Shown in pieces: positions 54,595 through 63,869 of a stretch of 64,000 bases of DNA (positions are counted from its first letter, which is position 1; the number at the start of each line of letters is the position of its first letter). Both the position numbers and the translations under genes were made by a program. Source of the stretch: a virus; the IMG/VR virus record IMGVR_UViG_3300023184_003735, positions 60,184-124,183 of that record. One strand, written 5' to 3'. The notes under the pieces are model-generated. The model was not told the origin of the DNA and made no database searches. It saw nothing but the letters and a program-made list of their open reading frames with translations.

Positions 54595-55300
54595 TGTGTG
54601 CAATCAAGTTGTTATCGTTGATGTATTGTAGCACATGTTCGGCCCAAAAGCAATGAGCCGCTTCACCAAAATGCCAAGATTTTGGATTAACCGTTTTAAA
54701 ACCGTTGTTTTTGAGCACATTATTATAGGTTCGGTCTGGGTCATATGGTGCCATGTAGTTTGTACCCCAGTCGTGGCGATTTGGTACACCTGAGAAATCC
54801 GAATTGCCGTTAAAAAACACATGCCGAACATGATTGAGGTGCAGTTCTCTATGAAACTGCCAAATTTGGCTGTGCGCATGTTGTCTTGCTTCGGCCCAGT
54901 CAACATCAGCAATGAATCTTCGATATCGATCTTGTAATGATTCGGGCACATCATCTACACCACTGGCATTGACTTGGTACCAAGTGCTATCATGCAACCA
55001 TTCTTGCCGTTCCCAAGTGGACCATTGTATAACGATCAAGGTATCTTCAAGACTGTGTTGCTGTTGCAACCAGGCCCGTGTGGTGCGCATGATACGGGCA
55101 TTGCTGGAGGCACTTTCTGCATCACAATATAAAATGGCTTTGAGATGATTGGCCAGTTCACAACCCCAACTCACACGCTCGTTGTCGGGGTGCGGCCTAC
55201 GCCCAAGTCCATAATACAAGTTATCATCTTCGGCAAATGCATAAGGATTCACTGCTTCTGCGGCCGCGGTGTGGCTATCACCGTTTACATACAGTATCAT
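54575..55300 (-). CDS. SGNH-hydrolase-like protein, 241 aa
   Basis: The N-terminal VNGDSHTAA motif supplies a putative nucleophile Ser9, and HFGEAAHCFWA near the C-terminus supplies a His as in block V. The fold family is inferred; T4-like phages carry related proteins. It overlaps the exonuclease and the nucleotidyltransferase genes, so it is in the replication-linked operon. Confidence 0.7.
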   Translation of the reverse strand: MILYVNGDSHTAAAEAVNPYAFAEDDNLYYGLGRRPHPDNERVSWGCELANHLKAILYCDAESASSNARIMRTTRAWLQQQHSLEDTLIVIQWSTWERQEWLHDSTWYQVNASGVDDVPESLQDRYRRFIADVDWAEARQHAHSQIWQFHRELHLNHVRHVFFNGNSDFSGVPNRHDWGTNYMAPYDPDRTYNNVLKNNGFKTVNPKSWHFGEAAHCFWAEHVLQYINDNNLIAHNEIRTD

Positions 55301-55773
55301 TTTTGCATTAGCACTTTTTCAGTCTCTGCGGCCACCACACGTTTGCGCAGACTTGAACTGGAGAACGAATGATCCCTACCATTGAACACTAATTCGATGC
55401 CGCGCATTCCACACTCCTCATAGCCAGAGAAGTTTTTGTGTTGATATTCCACGCCCAGGATGCGAACATCCACAGGCAAGATCAACAGCAAGTCAACAAG
55501 ATCTTGTTCAGTTTGATACACAACAACTTCATCAACGTAACGGCATGCGGCCAACTGTATTTGTCGCTCCACAATACTTTGTATAGGGTGATTTTTAGTT
55601 TCAGGTCTATCGATAGTTGGGTCTGTTTGGAGCCCGCAGATCAGGTAGTCACAGTGATTTTTGGCTTCCGACAGCATGGCAATGTGCCCTGCGTGGAGCA
55701 TGTCGAAGGTTGAGAAAGTGATGCCAATTTTCTTGCCATCCTGTTTGAGTTGTTTAATATGATTGAATATCAT
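55297..55773 (-). CDS. Cytidylyltransferase-like nucleotidyltransferase
   Basis: 158 aa with the HxGH motif LHAGH (residues 26-30), GITFSTFDMLH before it, and a C-terminal SSSSLRKRV that matches the ISTTxLxxRV nucleotide-binding loop of glycerol-3-phosphate cytidylyltransferase (TagD) and FAD synthetase-like enzymes. It would make a CDP- or nucleotide-linked sugar or alcohol; substrate unclear. Confidence 0.85.
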   Translation of the reverse strand: MIFNHIKQLKQDGKKIGITFSTFDMLHAGHIAMLSEAKNHCDYLICGLQTDPTIDRPETKNHPIQSIVERQIQLAACRYVDEVVVYQTEQDLVDLLLILPVDVRILGVEYQHKNFSGYEECGMRGIELVFNGRDHSFSSSSLRKRVVAAETEKVLMQK

Positions 55774-56011
55774 TCTTGATATGCTGGGTTAGGTACTTCA
55801 AGTTCAAACACGTGAAACTTGGGTTTAGGTACAGTGGTTTCTTTGAGTAGTTCAAATGTACGAGCCTGCTCGGCTTCGTGTCTGGTGCCGTAAAACCAGC
55901 CCCATAGTTTACACTACTAGCCATGCTGACATACACATAACTCATGCTCATGCCTGTCTGCTTGATCACTGTGTAAACTTTGTGTGTGGCTGGAGGGCTC
56001 AGTGGTTCCAT
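55770..56011 (-). pseudogene. Small gene split by a -1 frameshift at a G run
   Basis: The frame from ATG 56011 (MEPLSPPATHKVYTVIKQTG...) is protein-like to about 55904, then loses sense. The -1 frame then reads GWFYGTRHEAEQARTFELL and continues to VFELEVPNPAYQE and a TGA that overlaps the nucleotidyltransferase ATG, the usual junction in this operon. The switch lies at the GGGG run (55900-55903), so either one G is missing from the sequence or there is programmed slippage. Restored length about 80 aa; function unknown. Confidence 0.7.
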
Positions 56012-56403
56012 TAACTTACCTCACTACGTCCGCCGCCTATGTCTCTAGAGTTTACATATTGACTGCTGTACTTGTTTATGGCCTGCTCTTGTTCCCATGT
56101 TTCCATAACCACGTGTCGGCAAATATTTTGGAACCAACGATCCACTATATCTGCATCCGCATCATCGGGTTTCATCATGTAGCCGGCCTTGACCAAGCGA
56201 GCCACAAAGATTTCGTTCCAGTCTAGTTCAAATGCACCTTGATGCAAATTGTTGGGATCTATGTCCATGCGCACAATGCTCACATAAGGTTCATTTTTTT
56301 CTGTGGCAAGTTCTTTTTCGGTTTTCTCTGGTGCCTTGGGCTTGGGCTCGGCCCGAACTTTTGCTGGTGCAGGCTTCTTGCGAAACCGATCAAATATTCC
56401 CAT
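56011..56403 (-). CDS. Conserved phage hypothetical protein, 130 aa
   Basis: Begins MGIFDRFRKKPAPAKVRAEP, with a Lys/Pro/Glu-rich linker, then PYVSIVRMDID and FELDWNEIFVARLVKAGY, and an ETWEQEQA end; close relatives occur in T4-like cyanophages (recalled). Start 56403 overlaps the QueE stop (TGATG). Possibly a structural or chaperone-type factor. Confidence 0.75.
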   Translation of the reverse strand: MGIFDRFRKKPAPAKVRAEPKPKAPEKTEKELATEKNEPYVSIVRMDIDPNNLHQGAFELDWNEIFVARLVKAGYMMKPDDADADIVDRWFQNICRHVVMETWEQEQAINKYSSQYVNSRDIGGGRSEVS

Positions 56404-57260
56404 CAGGTTCCCCATTCGTTTTTAAATAGTGGCACTTGTAGTCGATCACTGTACCGCCAGCCTTTTCGCATTGCCATTTCTGCCACTGCACGATTGTTAA
56501 GGGTATACACCCGCTCAACACCACCAACAGGCATAACATACACAGGGCCTGTAAAACCTGCTGTGCGATACTCCAAGACTGCTTGTTCTGCATCTGCTAG
56601 ATCCTGTTCTGTGGCAATTACCAGTTTCAAATAGGTGTAACCATATTCCTCATACTCGCATACTACGTCTGGACAGATAGCATCCGACCATGACTCACCT
56701 GACCCGGGTAGTTTAGCACTCACACTAAATGTTACTTCTCTATAGAAGTCTTGGCCATGATGGAAAGTCCATGTATGCAAGTGTTGTTTGAATTGATCAT
56801 CTAATTGCTGAGTGCCATTAGTTTCAAATGTGATTTCTCGAAGTCTGCCCATGCTTGGATGATTCAACAAGTCTGGATAAGCACGTTGCCAACCTAACAA
56901 AGGTTCACCACCTGTGATAACAAGATGTTCATCTTCCCAACGCTTGTGCGGAAGTATTTCCATGATACGATGCACAATAGCATCAGTTTCTAGCATGGGA
57001 CTTAGATCTTTGAATCGTGGATCCCACGATGCATAACTGTCACAGCCAGTTGACACCAAGGGCAGTTCGTTGTAGTCTTTGAATTCAATCATGCGTTCAG
57101 CGATAGCATCACGCTCCGCGCTCATCTCACCACGCGGCATACCGAATCCACCGCAAGTAAAGTTGCACCCAAATGTTCTCAAGAACACACTAGGTACACC
57201 CATGTATCGACCTTCACCCTGAACTGAATAAAATAGTTCTGCTATTTTAAGTTTACTCAT
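56403..57260 (-). CDS. queE: 7-carboxy-7-deazaguanine synthase QueE-like radical SAM enzyme
   Basis: Starts MSKLKIAELFYSVQGEGRYMG, the QueE signature, then C32NFTC36 and a Cys at 73 (TGCDSY) in place of a compact CxxxCxxC, with GGEPLL at about 116-121 and ETNGT. QueE converts 6-carboxy-tetrahydropterin to 7-carboxy-7-deazaguanine. The insertion between the second and third Cys, about 36 residues, resembles T4-like phage QueE proteins. QueD (62130) and FolE (63131) supply its substrate. It has its own promoter at 57286-57315. Confidence 0.88.
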   Translation of the reverse strand: MSKLKIAELFYSVQGEGRYMGVPSVFLRTFGCNFTCGGFGMPRGEMSAERDAIAERMIEFKDYNELPLVSTGCDSYASWDPRFKDLSPMLETDAIVHRIMEILPHKRWEDEHLVITGGEPLLGWQRAYPDLLNHPSMGRLREITFETNGTQQLDDQFKQHLHTWTFHHGQDFYREVTFSVSAKLPGSGESWSDAICPDVVCEYEEYGYTYLKLVIATEQDLADAEQAVLEYRTAGFTGPVYVMPVGGVERVYTLNNRAVAEMAMRKGWRYSDRLQVPLFKNEWGT

Positions 57261-57285
57261 CTGTATCCTTTGTTATACATTGTAC

Positions 57286-57315
57286 ATTATACACGAGATC
57301 GCGGGCGTTTTGCAA
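57286..57315 (-). promoter_or_regulatory. Sigma70-like promoter for the queE operon
   Basis: Minus-strand TTGCAA (57310-57315), 18-base spacer, TATAAT (57286-57291), 26 bases before the queE ATG with AAAGGATACAG. Confidence 0.65.
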
Positions 57316-57332
57316 GTGGCTAGATTGCCAGT

Positions 57333-58223
57333 TTATCCAATTGATTTTTGCACACCCGATTCAAAACTCATGGGCACATAGTCGGGCATGATGCTTCGTA
57401 GTCGGGTGATATCAGGTCTGCGACTGGCTGTACTTCCGGGCTTGCCTGGTGTGGTGGTCCATGTAGGATTGTCATGACCTAGTGCTGATGCAATGATTTG
57501 AGCCGCATCCATGATGGTAATTTCTCGATCGTTACCAATGTTGATCAGTTCACGAGTCTGTGTTTCGGCGCAGTAGATACTGGCTCGTATGGCATCTTCC
57601 ACATGACAGAAACTTCTAGTTTCGTTGGCACCAAAGCACTCAAATCTGCCTTCTTTAATCTTGGCAATCTGATCAGCCAAAAAGTGTCCAGCCTTGCTAT
57701 TCTCACCGTAAACGTTGAAGTAACGTAACATCACATAAGGCAGTCGGCTGTTGGCCAAATAGTTCTCACTACATACTTTGGCCAATCTATAACTCCAACG
57801 AGCATTGTGAATGTCCCGGATTGTAATGTCTGCATGTTCTGGCACCGGGCTAACAGGATCATCACTAACAATTTCGCTACTGCTGGCATACACAATTTTT
57901 TTAAGGTTTGTAATTTCTCCAGCGTACTCAAACATATTTAGATCACAGATGAAATTGTTTGCCAACACATGATTGGGACGTTCATAAAAATTCTTGGTAC
58001 CGTTGATGGCACCATAGTGATAGATGTAATCAAACACTCGGGGCAACTTATCAATTGATGTTTGATCAGTTAGATCAATTTCCAAGAAGTGATCACATGG
58101 TGGAATAGTTGAACTACGACTATGATTGTCAATTGCCCAGACTTCGTTTTGTGGATTGGCTTTTAGTTGTCGGCAAATTTCTGTACCCAATAACCCACTG
58201 GCACCTGTTACTAATATTTTCAT
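57333..58223 (-). CDS. NAD-dependent epimerase/dehydratase (extended SDR)
   Basis: 296 aa. GASGLLGTE (residues 7-15) binds NAD; SSSE (about 113-116) and YRLAK (about 144-148) are the catalytic residues; YFNVYGEN follows. A UDP- or GDP-sugar epimerase or dehydratase. Start overlaps the UDP-glucose-dehydrogenase-like gene by 4 bases. Confidence 0.9.
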   Translation of the reverse strand: MKILVTGASGLLGTEICRQLKANPQNEVWAIDNHSRSSTIPPCDHFLEIDLTDQTSIDKLPRVFDYIYHYGAINGTKNFYERPNHVLANNFICDLNMFEYAGEITNLKKIVYASSSEIVSDDPVSPVPEHADITIRDIHNARWSYRLAKVCSENYLANSRLPYVMLRYFNVYGENSKAGHFLADQIAKIKEGRFECFGANETRSFCHVEDAIRASIYCAETQTRELINIGNDREITIMDAAQIIASALGHDNPTWTTTPGKPGSTASRRPDITRLRSIMPDYVPMSFESGVQKSIG

Positions 58224-58993
58224 TTGCTTACTTTCTGATTATCATCAATTACACTTTGGATCAAGGTGTAAGGCAGATCAAGATTCTTGATCAAGTTATT
58301 CCACGCACTAGTATCTTTAGGCAAACAATGCCCACCGTAGCCACGCATGTTGTCATTGGCCATTAGGTAGTGTGGATTGATGCATTCTCTACGAGTGATT
58401 GCATCATACACATTCTTGTAGTCAGCACCTAATTTTTTACATACGTCGTATGTGATGTTGGCAAAGGTCACGCTCATAGCATGGTGTACATTGTTAAAGT
58501 ACTTGACTACTTCGGCTTCAGTGGGGCTCACACAGGCCACAGTCTTTGGAAAATGCCCGTGTATTTTTTTGATTAATTCAAAGTCTTCCTCGCGGTCGCT
58601 ACCAATAATCAATAAGTCATGATTGTAAACAAAATCTGCTAGAGCAGTCTTGGCCCGCAAAAATTCGGGAACACTACAGATTTTTAAATTAGGATACGCT
58701 GTACTGAGTCGTTTGCTAGTTCCAGGCACCACCGTACTTTTGATTGCTACTAGGCCTGGGTACTGGTGTTGATTTAACTCCTCAACCACTCGTTCCACAA
58801 TGCTGGTATCACAATCACCATTATCGGCTTGATTGGTGGGTACACTTAAGAACACACATTCAGCATCCAACACATCGGCCAATTTACTGCCTTCATAGGC
58901 TGGATCAAAGAAACACATGTTGTGTCCAAGATACTCCAACCCTTCATACACAGCCTTGCCCACTGTGCCCTTGCCAATAATTCCTATTTTCAT
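58220..58993 (-). CDS. UDP-glucose/GDP-mannose dehydrogenase-like protein, short form
   Basis: Oxidises UDP-glucose to the acid in its full form. The N-terminal NAD-binding GKGTVG and the catalytic Cys in GYGGHCLPKD (about 224-233) are present, as are FLSVPTN, STVVPGT and EVVKYFNN. At 257 aa it stops right after the catalytic loop, lacking the C-terminal UDP-binding domain of full-length enzymes (about 400 aa), so function may differ. Confidence 0.85.
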   Translation of the reverse strand: MKIGIIGKGTVGKAVYEGLEYLGHNMCFFDPAYEGSKLADVLDAECVFLSVPTNQADNGDCDTSIVERVVEELNQHQYPGLVAIKSTVVPGTSKRLSTAYPNLKICSVPEFLRAKTALADFVYNHDLLIIGSDREEDFELIKKIHGHFPKTVACVSPTEAEVVKYFNNVHHAMSVTFANITYDVCKKLGADYKNVYDAITRRECINPHYLMANDNMRGYGGHCLPKDTSAWNNLIKNLDLPYTLIQSVIDDNQKVSK

Positions 58994-59604
58994 ATTACAT
59001 CCTTAAAAGTCATATCCACACACATACTAGTTGACCCTGATTCAACTAGTCGAAAAATTTCTCCAGCAACTTGATCCGGTTCCAAATAATCCAACGCGGG
59101 ATCGATTGCTTTGCCTGCTGTGGCCATCTTGGTTCTTGTTCGCACAGGATTGACCAGATCAACCACAATGTCTGAATCTCGAAAGTAATCTCTTGCTGAT
59201 TCCCACAAGTTGTACAAGGCTGCCTTGCTGGCACTGTATAACGGATACAATTTTCGTCCGCCAGTATAACTACTACTGCCAATCATGATGATTCTTGTGG
59301 GCTTGGCCAATCCCTTGAGAGCCATGTAATAACTCACAATCGACCAATTGCTACCAAAATTTACGTTCATAGTGGCATAATGGGTATCAGCGAATCCATT
59401 GACGAACACACCAGCACAATTAACAACCACATCAGCCTGTACTTGGTTCAACAACTTGGCAACATCCGAATGACTTTGTTCGCTGTCAAAATTCAAATAA
59501 TCCCGACCGATTGGCACAACATGATATCCTTGATCTGCAAATAATTCAGCAGTTGCGGCACCAATCCCGCCCAGAGCACCAAAAATCACTACAGTTTTTG
59601 TCAT
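58990..59604 (-). CDS. Short-chain dehydrogenase/reductase
   Basis: 204 aa. GALGGIG (residues 9-15), NCAG, GSSSYTGG and YSASKAAL (catalytic Tyr and Lys about 126-130) define a classical SDR. Overlaps both neighbours by 4 bases in the sugar operon. Probably sets a keto/hydroxy group in a sugar nucleotide. Confidence 0.9.
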   Translation of the reverse strand: MTKTVVIFGALGGIGAATAELFADQGYHVVPIGRDYLNFDSEQSHSDVAKLLNQVQADVVVNCAGVFVNGFADTHYATMNVNFGSNWSIVSYYMALKGLAKPTRIIMIGSSSYTGGRKLYPLYSASKAALYNLWESARDYFRDSDIVVDLVNPVRTRTKMATAGKAIDPALDYLEPDQVAGEIFRLVESGSTSMCVDMTFKDVI

Positions 59605-60008
59605 TGAGTAATATCGTCTACTCGGTAAGTGTCAGTCTCATAGTCCTCACCACCTCTTGGACCTTCGGCAAACGCAATAAAGGTACAGCCATCAGCACCT
59701 GCCCGCATGGCATGGATCTCAAGTGGCTCACTAATGATCATGTCTCCGGCCACAGCGTTAAAAACGTCAGTAGGTTTATCGCCACCAATGCTTCGACTGT
59801 AATAGGTCAGTGTACCGGACAATATGTAAGTGTATTGTGTGGTAAATTTATGATAGTGATTGCCACGCACAGCGCCCGGTTGATTGGTAATGATACAGCC
59901 ATGATTCATGTTGGCTGTGTAAAATATGTCAGTAATACTACCGCGACTGTCTTCAAAACTACCAAGTCCGGTCTGACCATGATCAGCGTAAATGTTGTAT
60001 GTTTTCAT
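59601..60008 (-). CDS. Cupin-fold sugar isomerase/epimerase-like protein
   Basis: 135 aa. Cupin motifs are seen as RGNHYHKFTTQYTYILSG (His about 51 and 53) and ISEPLEIHAMRA, and the order of strands fits small cupins such as FdtA-type keto-sugar isomerases. Start 60008 follows the methyltransferase stop (ATGA); a frame to 60077 is inside that gene. A step in the same sugar-nucleotide pathway is inferred. Confidence 0.72.
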   Translation of the reverse strand: MKTYNIYADHGQTGLGSFEDSRGSITDIFYTANMNHGCIITNQPGAVRGNHYHKFTTQYTYILSGTLTYYSRSIGGDKPTDVFNAVAGDMIISEPLEIHAMRAGADGCTFIAFAEGPRGGEDYETDTYRVDDITQ

Positions 60009-61240
60009 TGTGATATAAACCTTGTGTTGGGATTGATATTTAAAATAGCACGGCGCAATCCTTCGCCAATGTTCCAACTCAATATCAGTGCATATGGCTG
60101 TCGGTGTTGGGCAAACTCTTGATCTGCCACAACAGGAATTCTGGTTAACGGAGTATACTTGCCTTGCTTGTGTTCACTTGCATCAGTAATACAACGAATA
60201 ACAGTGCTGTCAAGTCCGTGCCACTTTAACCATGTGTTGGCCTTGGCTGCGGCACCGACTCCTATCACAACAGCATCTGGATCCTCGTTGAGCAATTGAT
60301 AAAAAGCGGCCAGCCAATCAATCTTGGCCTTCTCAAACTTCAGTTGTAAGTTTTGATAAAATGCAGGATCAAACAAACCCATGTTTGTTTCTTTGATAAT
60401 AGCGTCTTGAATTTTAACAGGCATGTCGGCACCAGTATCTAGTCTAGCAAACACACGCAGACTACCACCATGATAGTCAACTACGTCAAAATCAGTAATT
60501 TCTAGTCCTGCTGACTTCAGCAGATTCCAGGCCATCTTTACTGTGAAGTAAGTAGGGTGTTCATGATACACCATGTCAGTAAACCTGCCTGACTCGATCA
60601 TGCTCAGCCAGTAAGGCACTTCAAACACAAACTCTCCTGTGTTTGATAACAATCGTGCCACACTCTTTGCAAAAGCTTTAGGATCGTTGGCATGATTAAA
60701 AACATTATTGGCAATGATTGCAGAAGCCATTCCGTGTGTGGTTTTTATTGCGTCAGCAGTGGCATCATCAAATAAGGCATTGATAGTTGTGATGCCTTTT
60801 GCTTGAGCAATCACACACATTTCTGCACTGGAGTCAACACCTACACCTTGCGCAAATTGTCCCACTAGGTACCCATCGTTGCTACCAATTTCTACTACCA
60901 ATCCCACATGACCACGACTTTGAATTGTTTCAGCATATTCATCCCAGTGGCTTCTGGCTGTTTGACTGTTGCTAGAAGTATAACTGTAACTGTAGAGGTT
61001 GTAGCGATCTTCAGCCGAACTAACATATCCCAGTTGTATACTGCCTGAATCACTATTGAGATATACTTGTAAAGGAAATACAGGTTCACTGAGATGCAAT
61101 TGATCTGACCGTATAAATGTATCAGCATAGGCATGCTGACCAAAGTCAAGTATCTTTGTAACTGGTGCTGTTGAAACAACACAGTCAGTAATCAGGCCAC
61201 TGACTGTTATATTATTTTGTTGCAAGCGTCCTCCGGACAT
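60005..61240 (-). CDS. SAM-dependent C-methyltransferase (TylC3-like) without usual zinc motif
   Basis: 411 aa. The central VEIGSNDGYLVGQFA is SAM motif I, followed by ANNVFNHANDP, VPYWLSM and a C-terminal GVGAAAKANTWLKW, typical of sugar C-methyltransferases of the TylC3/EvaC group. The N-terminal zinc-binding cysteines (CxxC) are missing, the region around residue 20-45 having only one Cys. Start 61240 (MSGGRL) is preferred over 61291. Confidence 0.85.
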   Translation of the reverse strand: MSGGRLQQNNITVSGLITDCVVSTAPVTKILDFGQHAYADTFIRSDQLHLSEPVFPLQVYLNSDSGSIQLGYVSSAEDRYNLYSYSYTSSNSQTARSHWDEYAETIQSRGHVGLVVEIGSNDGYLVGQFAQGVGVDSSAEMCVIAQAKGITTINALFDDATADAIKTTHGMASAIIANNVFNHANDPKAFAKSVARLLSNTGEFVFEVPYWLSMIESGRFTDMVYHEHPTYFTVKMAWNLLKSAGLEITDFDVVDYHGGSLRVFARLDTGADMPVKIQDAIIKETNMGLFDPAFYQNLQLKFEKAKIDWLAAFYQLLNEDPDAVVIGVGAAAKANTWLKWHGLDSTVIRCITDASEHKQGKYTPLTRIPVVADQEFAQHRQPYALILSWNIGEGLRRAILNINPNTRFISQ

Positions 61241-62102
61241 CTTCACTCTTTTGATCTTTGCCGTAGGACATGACCTGTCCACGCTCGTCAAGTTCCATTA
61301 CAAATTGACTCATTTGTTTGTTGACATCCAAGGCAATTAATTTTTCCCAGGGATAACTTTTTCCAGTTTTGACGCCTTCCCACCAAGAAGTATCCAGGTC
61401 AATTAAGCGCATGTATTCAGCAATAGTATCACAATCCTGATAGCGTCGAGCACTAGTTTGAGGATTATGGAAATCATGCGGATTAGCAGGGTTACCTTCA
61501 AATCTTACCTTGGGTTTGAGAGGATCAGTTGCATCTTTGGTCAACTCAACTTGGTTGTGTATGACATCAACTTCAATCACTTGCATGATATCCAGCAAGA
61601 AAGCCAGTTGACTTAGTTCAGCATCGATCATTTGATGTCTACTGAGATGATTCATTAGGTCATACCATGCTCTTGGCATTATGGGAAAAATACTGTAAGG
61701 GTGATCGTTATGAGTGTGAACTTTTAACAGTTTGAATTGGCCAGTGTATTGTTCAATAACTGAGTCCCAGCCCTGTGTCTCCATTACAGCGTCATCGTTC
61801 CACACAAACAACCAGTCGGCTGAAGTTGACTTGGCTAGATGATTGTAGTAGCGATTGAGTCCAGCATAGCCCATGCTTTTAAATGCTTGGGCCTCGTAAG
61901 ACACCCCACGTTTGTCCAAAAATGGTTGAATCACCGTTTTAAAATGATTCAAACCTATTTCATCATCGTCGTCAAATCCAAAGATTAGTTGTATGCGAGA
62001 AACATTGTTGGCCAAATCTATAATACTAGTTACACTTGAAGTAAGTGCATCAGTGCGGCTACGTGTGGGCAGTAAGACTGCTATGCTGTATTCGTTTGTC
62101 AT
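61212..62102 (-). CDS. GT-A glycosyltransferase (family 2-like)
   Basis: 296 aa. An N-terminal VLLPTRSR strand, FGFDDDDE (about 42-49) and FVWNDDAVM (about 99-107, the metal-binding acidic motif) fit family 2 type transferases. It has no membrane segment. It would add the modified sugar made by the genes downstream. It overlaps the methyltransferase gene by 29 bases. Confidence 0.85.
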   Translation of the reverse strand: MTNEYSIAVLLPTRSRTDALTSSVTSIIDLANNVSRIQLIFGFDDDDEIGLNHFKTVIQPFLDKRGVSYEAQAFKSMGYAGLNRYYNHLAKSTSADWLFVWNDDAVMETQGWDSVIEQYTGQFKLLKVHTHNDHPYSIFPIMPRAWYDLMNHLSRHQMIDAELSQLAFLLDIMQVIEVDVIHNQVELTKDATDPLKPKVRFEGNPANPHDFHNPQTSARRYQDCDTIAEYMRLIDLDTSWWEGVKTGKSYPWEKLIALDVNKQMSQFVMELDERGQVMSYGKDQKSEDVRRTLATK

Positions 62103-62129
62103 TGGAAAAATATTTATATGCGTATATTA

Positions 62130-62636
62130 TCAAGCAAATAAATCTTCATTCCATTCACGATGACCTTCACGGAAAGCCATATTGGCCTGTGTTTCGCGAA
62201 CTTCCACACGATAGCACCATAAACGTGCGGCTTCACCTGGTCCCCACATTTCGGGAATGTAAACACCATTCACATATTTGTATAGCATGTCAGATAAACC
62301 TTCACAACCTAACCGTGGTAACACTACAACCTTGGCCATGTTCTTTTCTTGCAGTAACTTGAATGTCTCCATTTCTGGATCATCCTGTGCCACAATAAGT
62401 GTGTGATCAAATTGATCTTCTAATGTTTTCTTGAGTTCTTTGAGTCCACCATAGTCAGCGGCCCAGTTACGCACATCCAGTTCATTGGTTCCAAAATAGA
62501 ACTTCATTGAGAATGAATATCCATGGATTAAGTTACAATGGCTATCGCTCCTCCACTGTCTATACGCACATGGAAATGCGTCGTGGTACTCTTTGGTTGA
62601 AGTATATTTGTAAACTACGGGATTTAATGTTGTCAT
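62130..62636 (-). CDS. queD: 6-carboxy-5,6,7,8-tetrahydropterin synthase QueD-like
   Basis: 168 aa. Zinc-ligand His residues are in YHDAF (18) and SHCNLIHGYSF (33, 38), a Cys (23) sits in the CAYRQW stretch, and FDHTLIV plus VEVRET complete the PTPS pattern. QueD makes 6-carboxy-tetrahydropterin from dihydroneopterin triphosphate, the product of FolE. Its promoter is at 62658-62686 with AGGAG before the ATG. Confidence 0.86.
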   Translation of the reverse strand: MTTLNPVVYKYTSTKEYHDAFPCAYRQWRSDSHCNLIHGYSFSMKFYFGTNELDVRNWAADYGGLKELKKTLEDQFDHTLIVAQDDPEMETFKLLQEKNMAKVVVLPRLGCEGLSDMLYKYVNGVYIPEMWGPGEAARLWCYRVEVRETQANMAFREGHREWNEDLFA

Positions 62637-62657
62637 GCTGTTTTTCTCCTATGTTAA

Positions 62658-62686
62658 AGTATAGCATAGGCGGCGGAGTTTGTAAA
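62658..62686 (-). promoter_or_regulatory. Sigma70-like promoter for queD
   Basis: Minus-strand TTTACA (62681-62686), 17-base spacer, TATACT (62658-62663), 21 bases before the ATG. Confidence 0.65.
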
Positions 62687-62729
62687 GCGGGACGATGCCG
62701 ATAGGCCGCTGTAAAAGAATATTTATTAA

Positions 62730-63134
62730 CTATTCGGGTTGTTGATATGTATCTGTTTTGTAGTTGGCTTGACCAGGTATGACTCCACGAACACCACCAA
62801 CTGGATCAGGAGTGTCACCATGTCGTCTTGGTATCAAGTGTACGTGTGGATACATCACTGTTTGTCCGGCAGCGACTCCTGCATTCAATCCAACGTTGAA
62901 CGCATCACATTGATTGTTTTGTATCATTTGCCGACCAGTCAACAAGGCTAGGCCCAGGGCCACCACAATTGATTCATCAGTGTTGGCACGTGGTACAAAC
63001 AACAGGTGCCCCTCTGCAACAGGATATGCATCGCGGAACACAGCAATATGAGCATTGCTGAGTTCGGGTACGGTGTTGGTCCAAGGTGCCACTTTGCCGT
63101 CCTGTGCGGCCTTTAGAGTTGCATAACTAATCAT
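62730..63134 (-). CDS. HIT-family hydrolase/transferase
   Basis: 134 aa. The HIT motif HVHLIPRRHG (about residues 96-105) gives the His triad, and NVGLNAG precedes it. HIT proteins hydrolyse nucleotide derivatives such as AMP-lysine or dinucleoside polyphosphates. It overlaps FolE by 4 bases. Confidence 0.9.
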   Translation of the reverse strand: MISYATLKAAQDGKVAPWTNTVPELSNAHIAVFRDAYPVAEGHLLFVPRANTDESIVVALGLALLTGRQMIQNNQCDAFNVGLNAGVAAGQTVMYPHVHLIPRRHGDTPDPVGGVRGVIPGQANYKTDTYQQPE

Positions 63135-63868
63135 CGTGGTGCAAAGTCCTGTTGTAGTTTGATGTTGTCAAAGAATTCCTTCTTCACGCTTTGATCTGCT
63201 TTGAAGGCTCCGTGGAGCACAGTAGTTTGGGTGAGACTACTGTGAGCCATAATACCACGATTCTCGCAACATCCGTGGGTAGCCTGAATATAAACGGCCA
63301 CATCCGGTGATCCAGTTGCTGTCCCGATCTCACGAGCGATATCCATGCAGAGTTCTTCTTGAAGGGTTCCACGACGGGCACACCACTGTGCGATACGGGT
63401 GTACTTCGAAAGACCAATGAGTTTGGGGCCAGCAATGATTCCAATATAAGCAACACCCGCAACAGGTTGATGATGGTGGCTACACATACTCTTAAGTTCG
63501 CTACGCACCACCAGCATGCCTTCGTATGCTCCGTCTGTGTCATTTGGAAAAGCCGTTGCATTTGGCGATTCCTCATATCTACCAGCCATAATTTCATTGT
63601 AGTACATTTTTGCCAACCGGCGAGCCGTACCTTGGGAGTTTGGGTCATTTTCTCTGTCAATCAATAATGTGTCTAATACTCGTTCAAATGCTATAGTGGC
63701 TTCATCAATCAATTGTGCTTTTGTTGTTTCATCTACGTATTCACTGATATTGTCCCCGGCCCAAAAACGTTTATTGTCACGTTTCATTTTAAAACGAATA
63801 GCATCTGCTAGATATGCAGACTCATAGCCTTTGTCATCAATGTTATTTACTGATATTGATTCTGTCAT
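63131..63868 (-). CDS. folE: GTP cyclohydrolase I
   Basis: 245 aa. The catalytic and zinc-binding motifs CSHHHQPVAG (about residues 131-140), GLSKYTRIAQWCARR and the later HGCCENRG define FolE. It turns GTP into dihydroneopterin triphosphate, feeding QueD and QueE towards 7-deazaguanine. The start overlaps nothing; the stop overlaps the HIT ATG. Confidence 0.95.
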   Translation of the reverse strand: MTESISVNNIDDKGYESAYLADAIRFKMKRDNKRFWAGDNISEYVDETTKAQLIDEATIAFERVLDTLLIDRENDPNSQGTARRLAKMYYNEIMAGRYEESPNATAFPNDTDGAYEGMLVVRSELKSMCSHHHQPVAGVAYIGIIAGPKLIGLSKYTRIAQWCARRGTLQEELCMDIAREIGTATGSPDVAVYIQATHGCCENRGIMAHSSLTQTTVLHGAFKADQSVKKEFFDNIKLQQDFAPR

Positions 63869-63869
63869 C

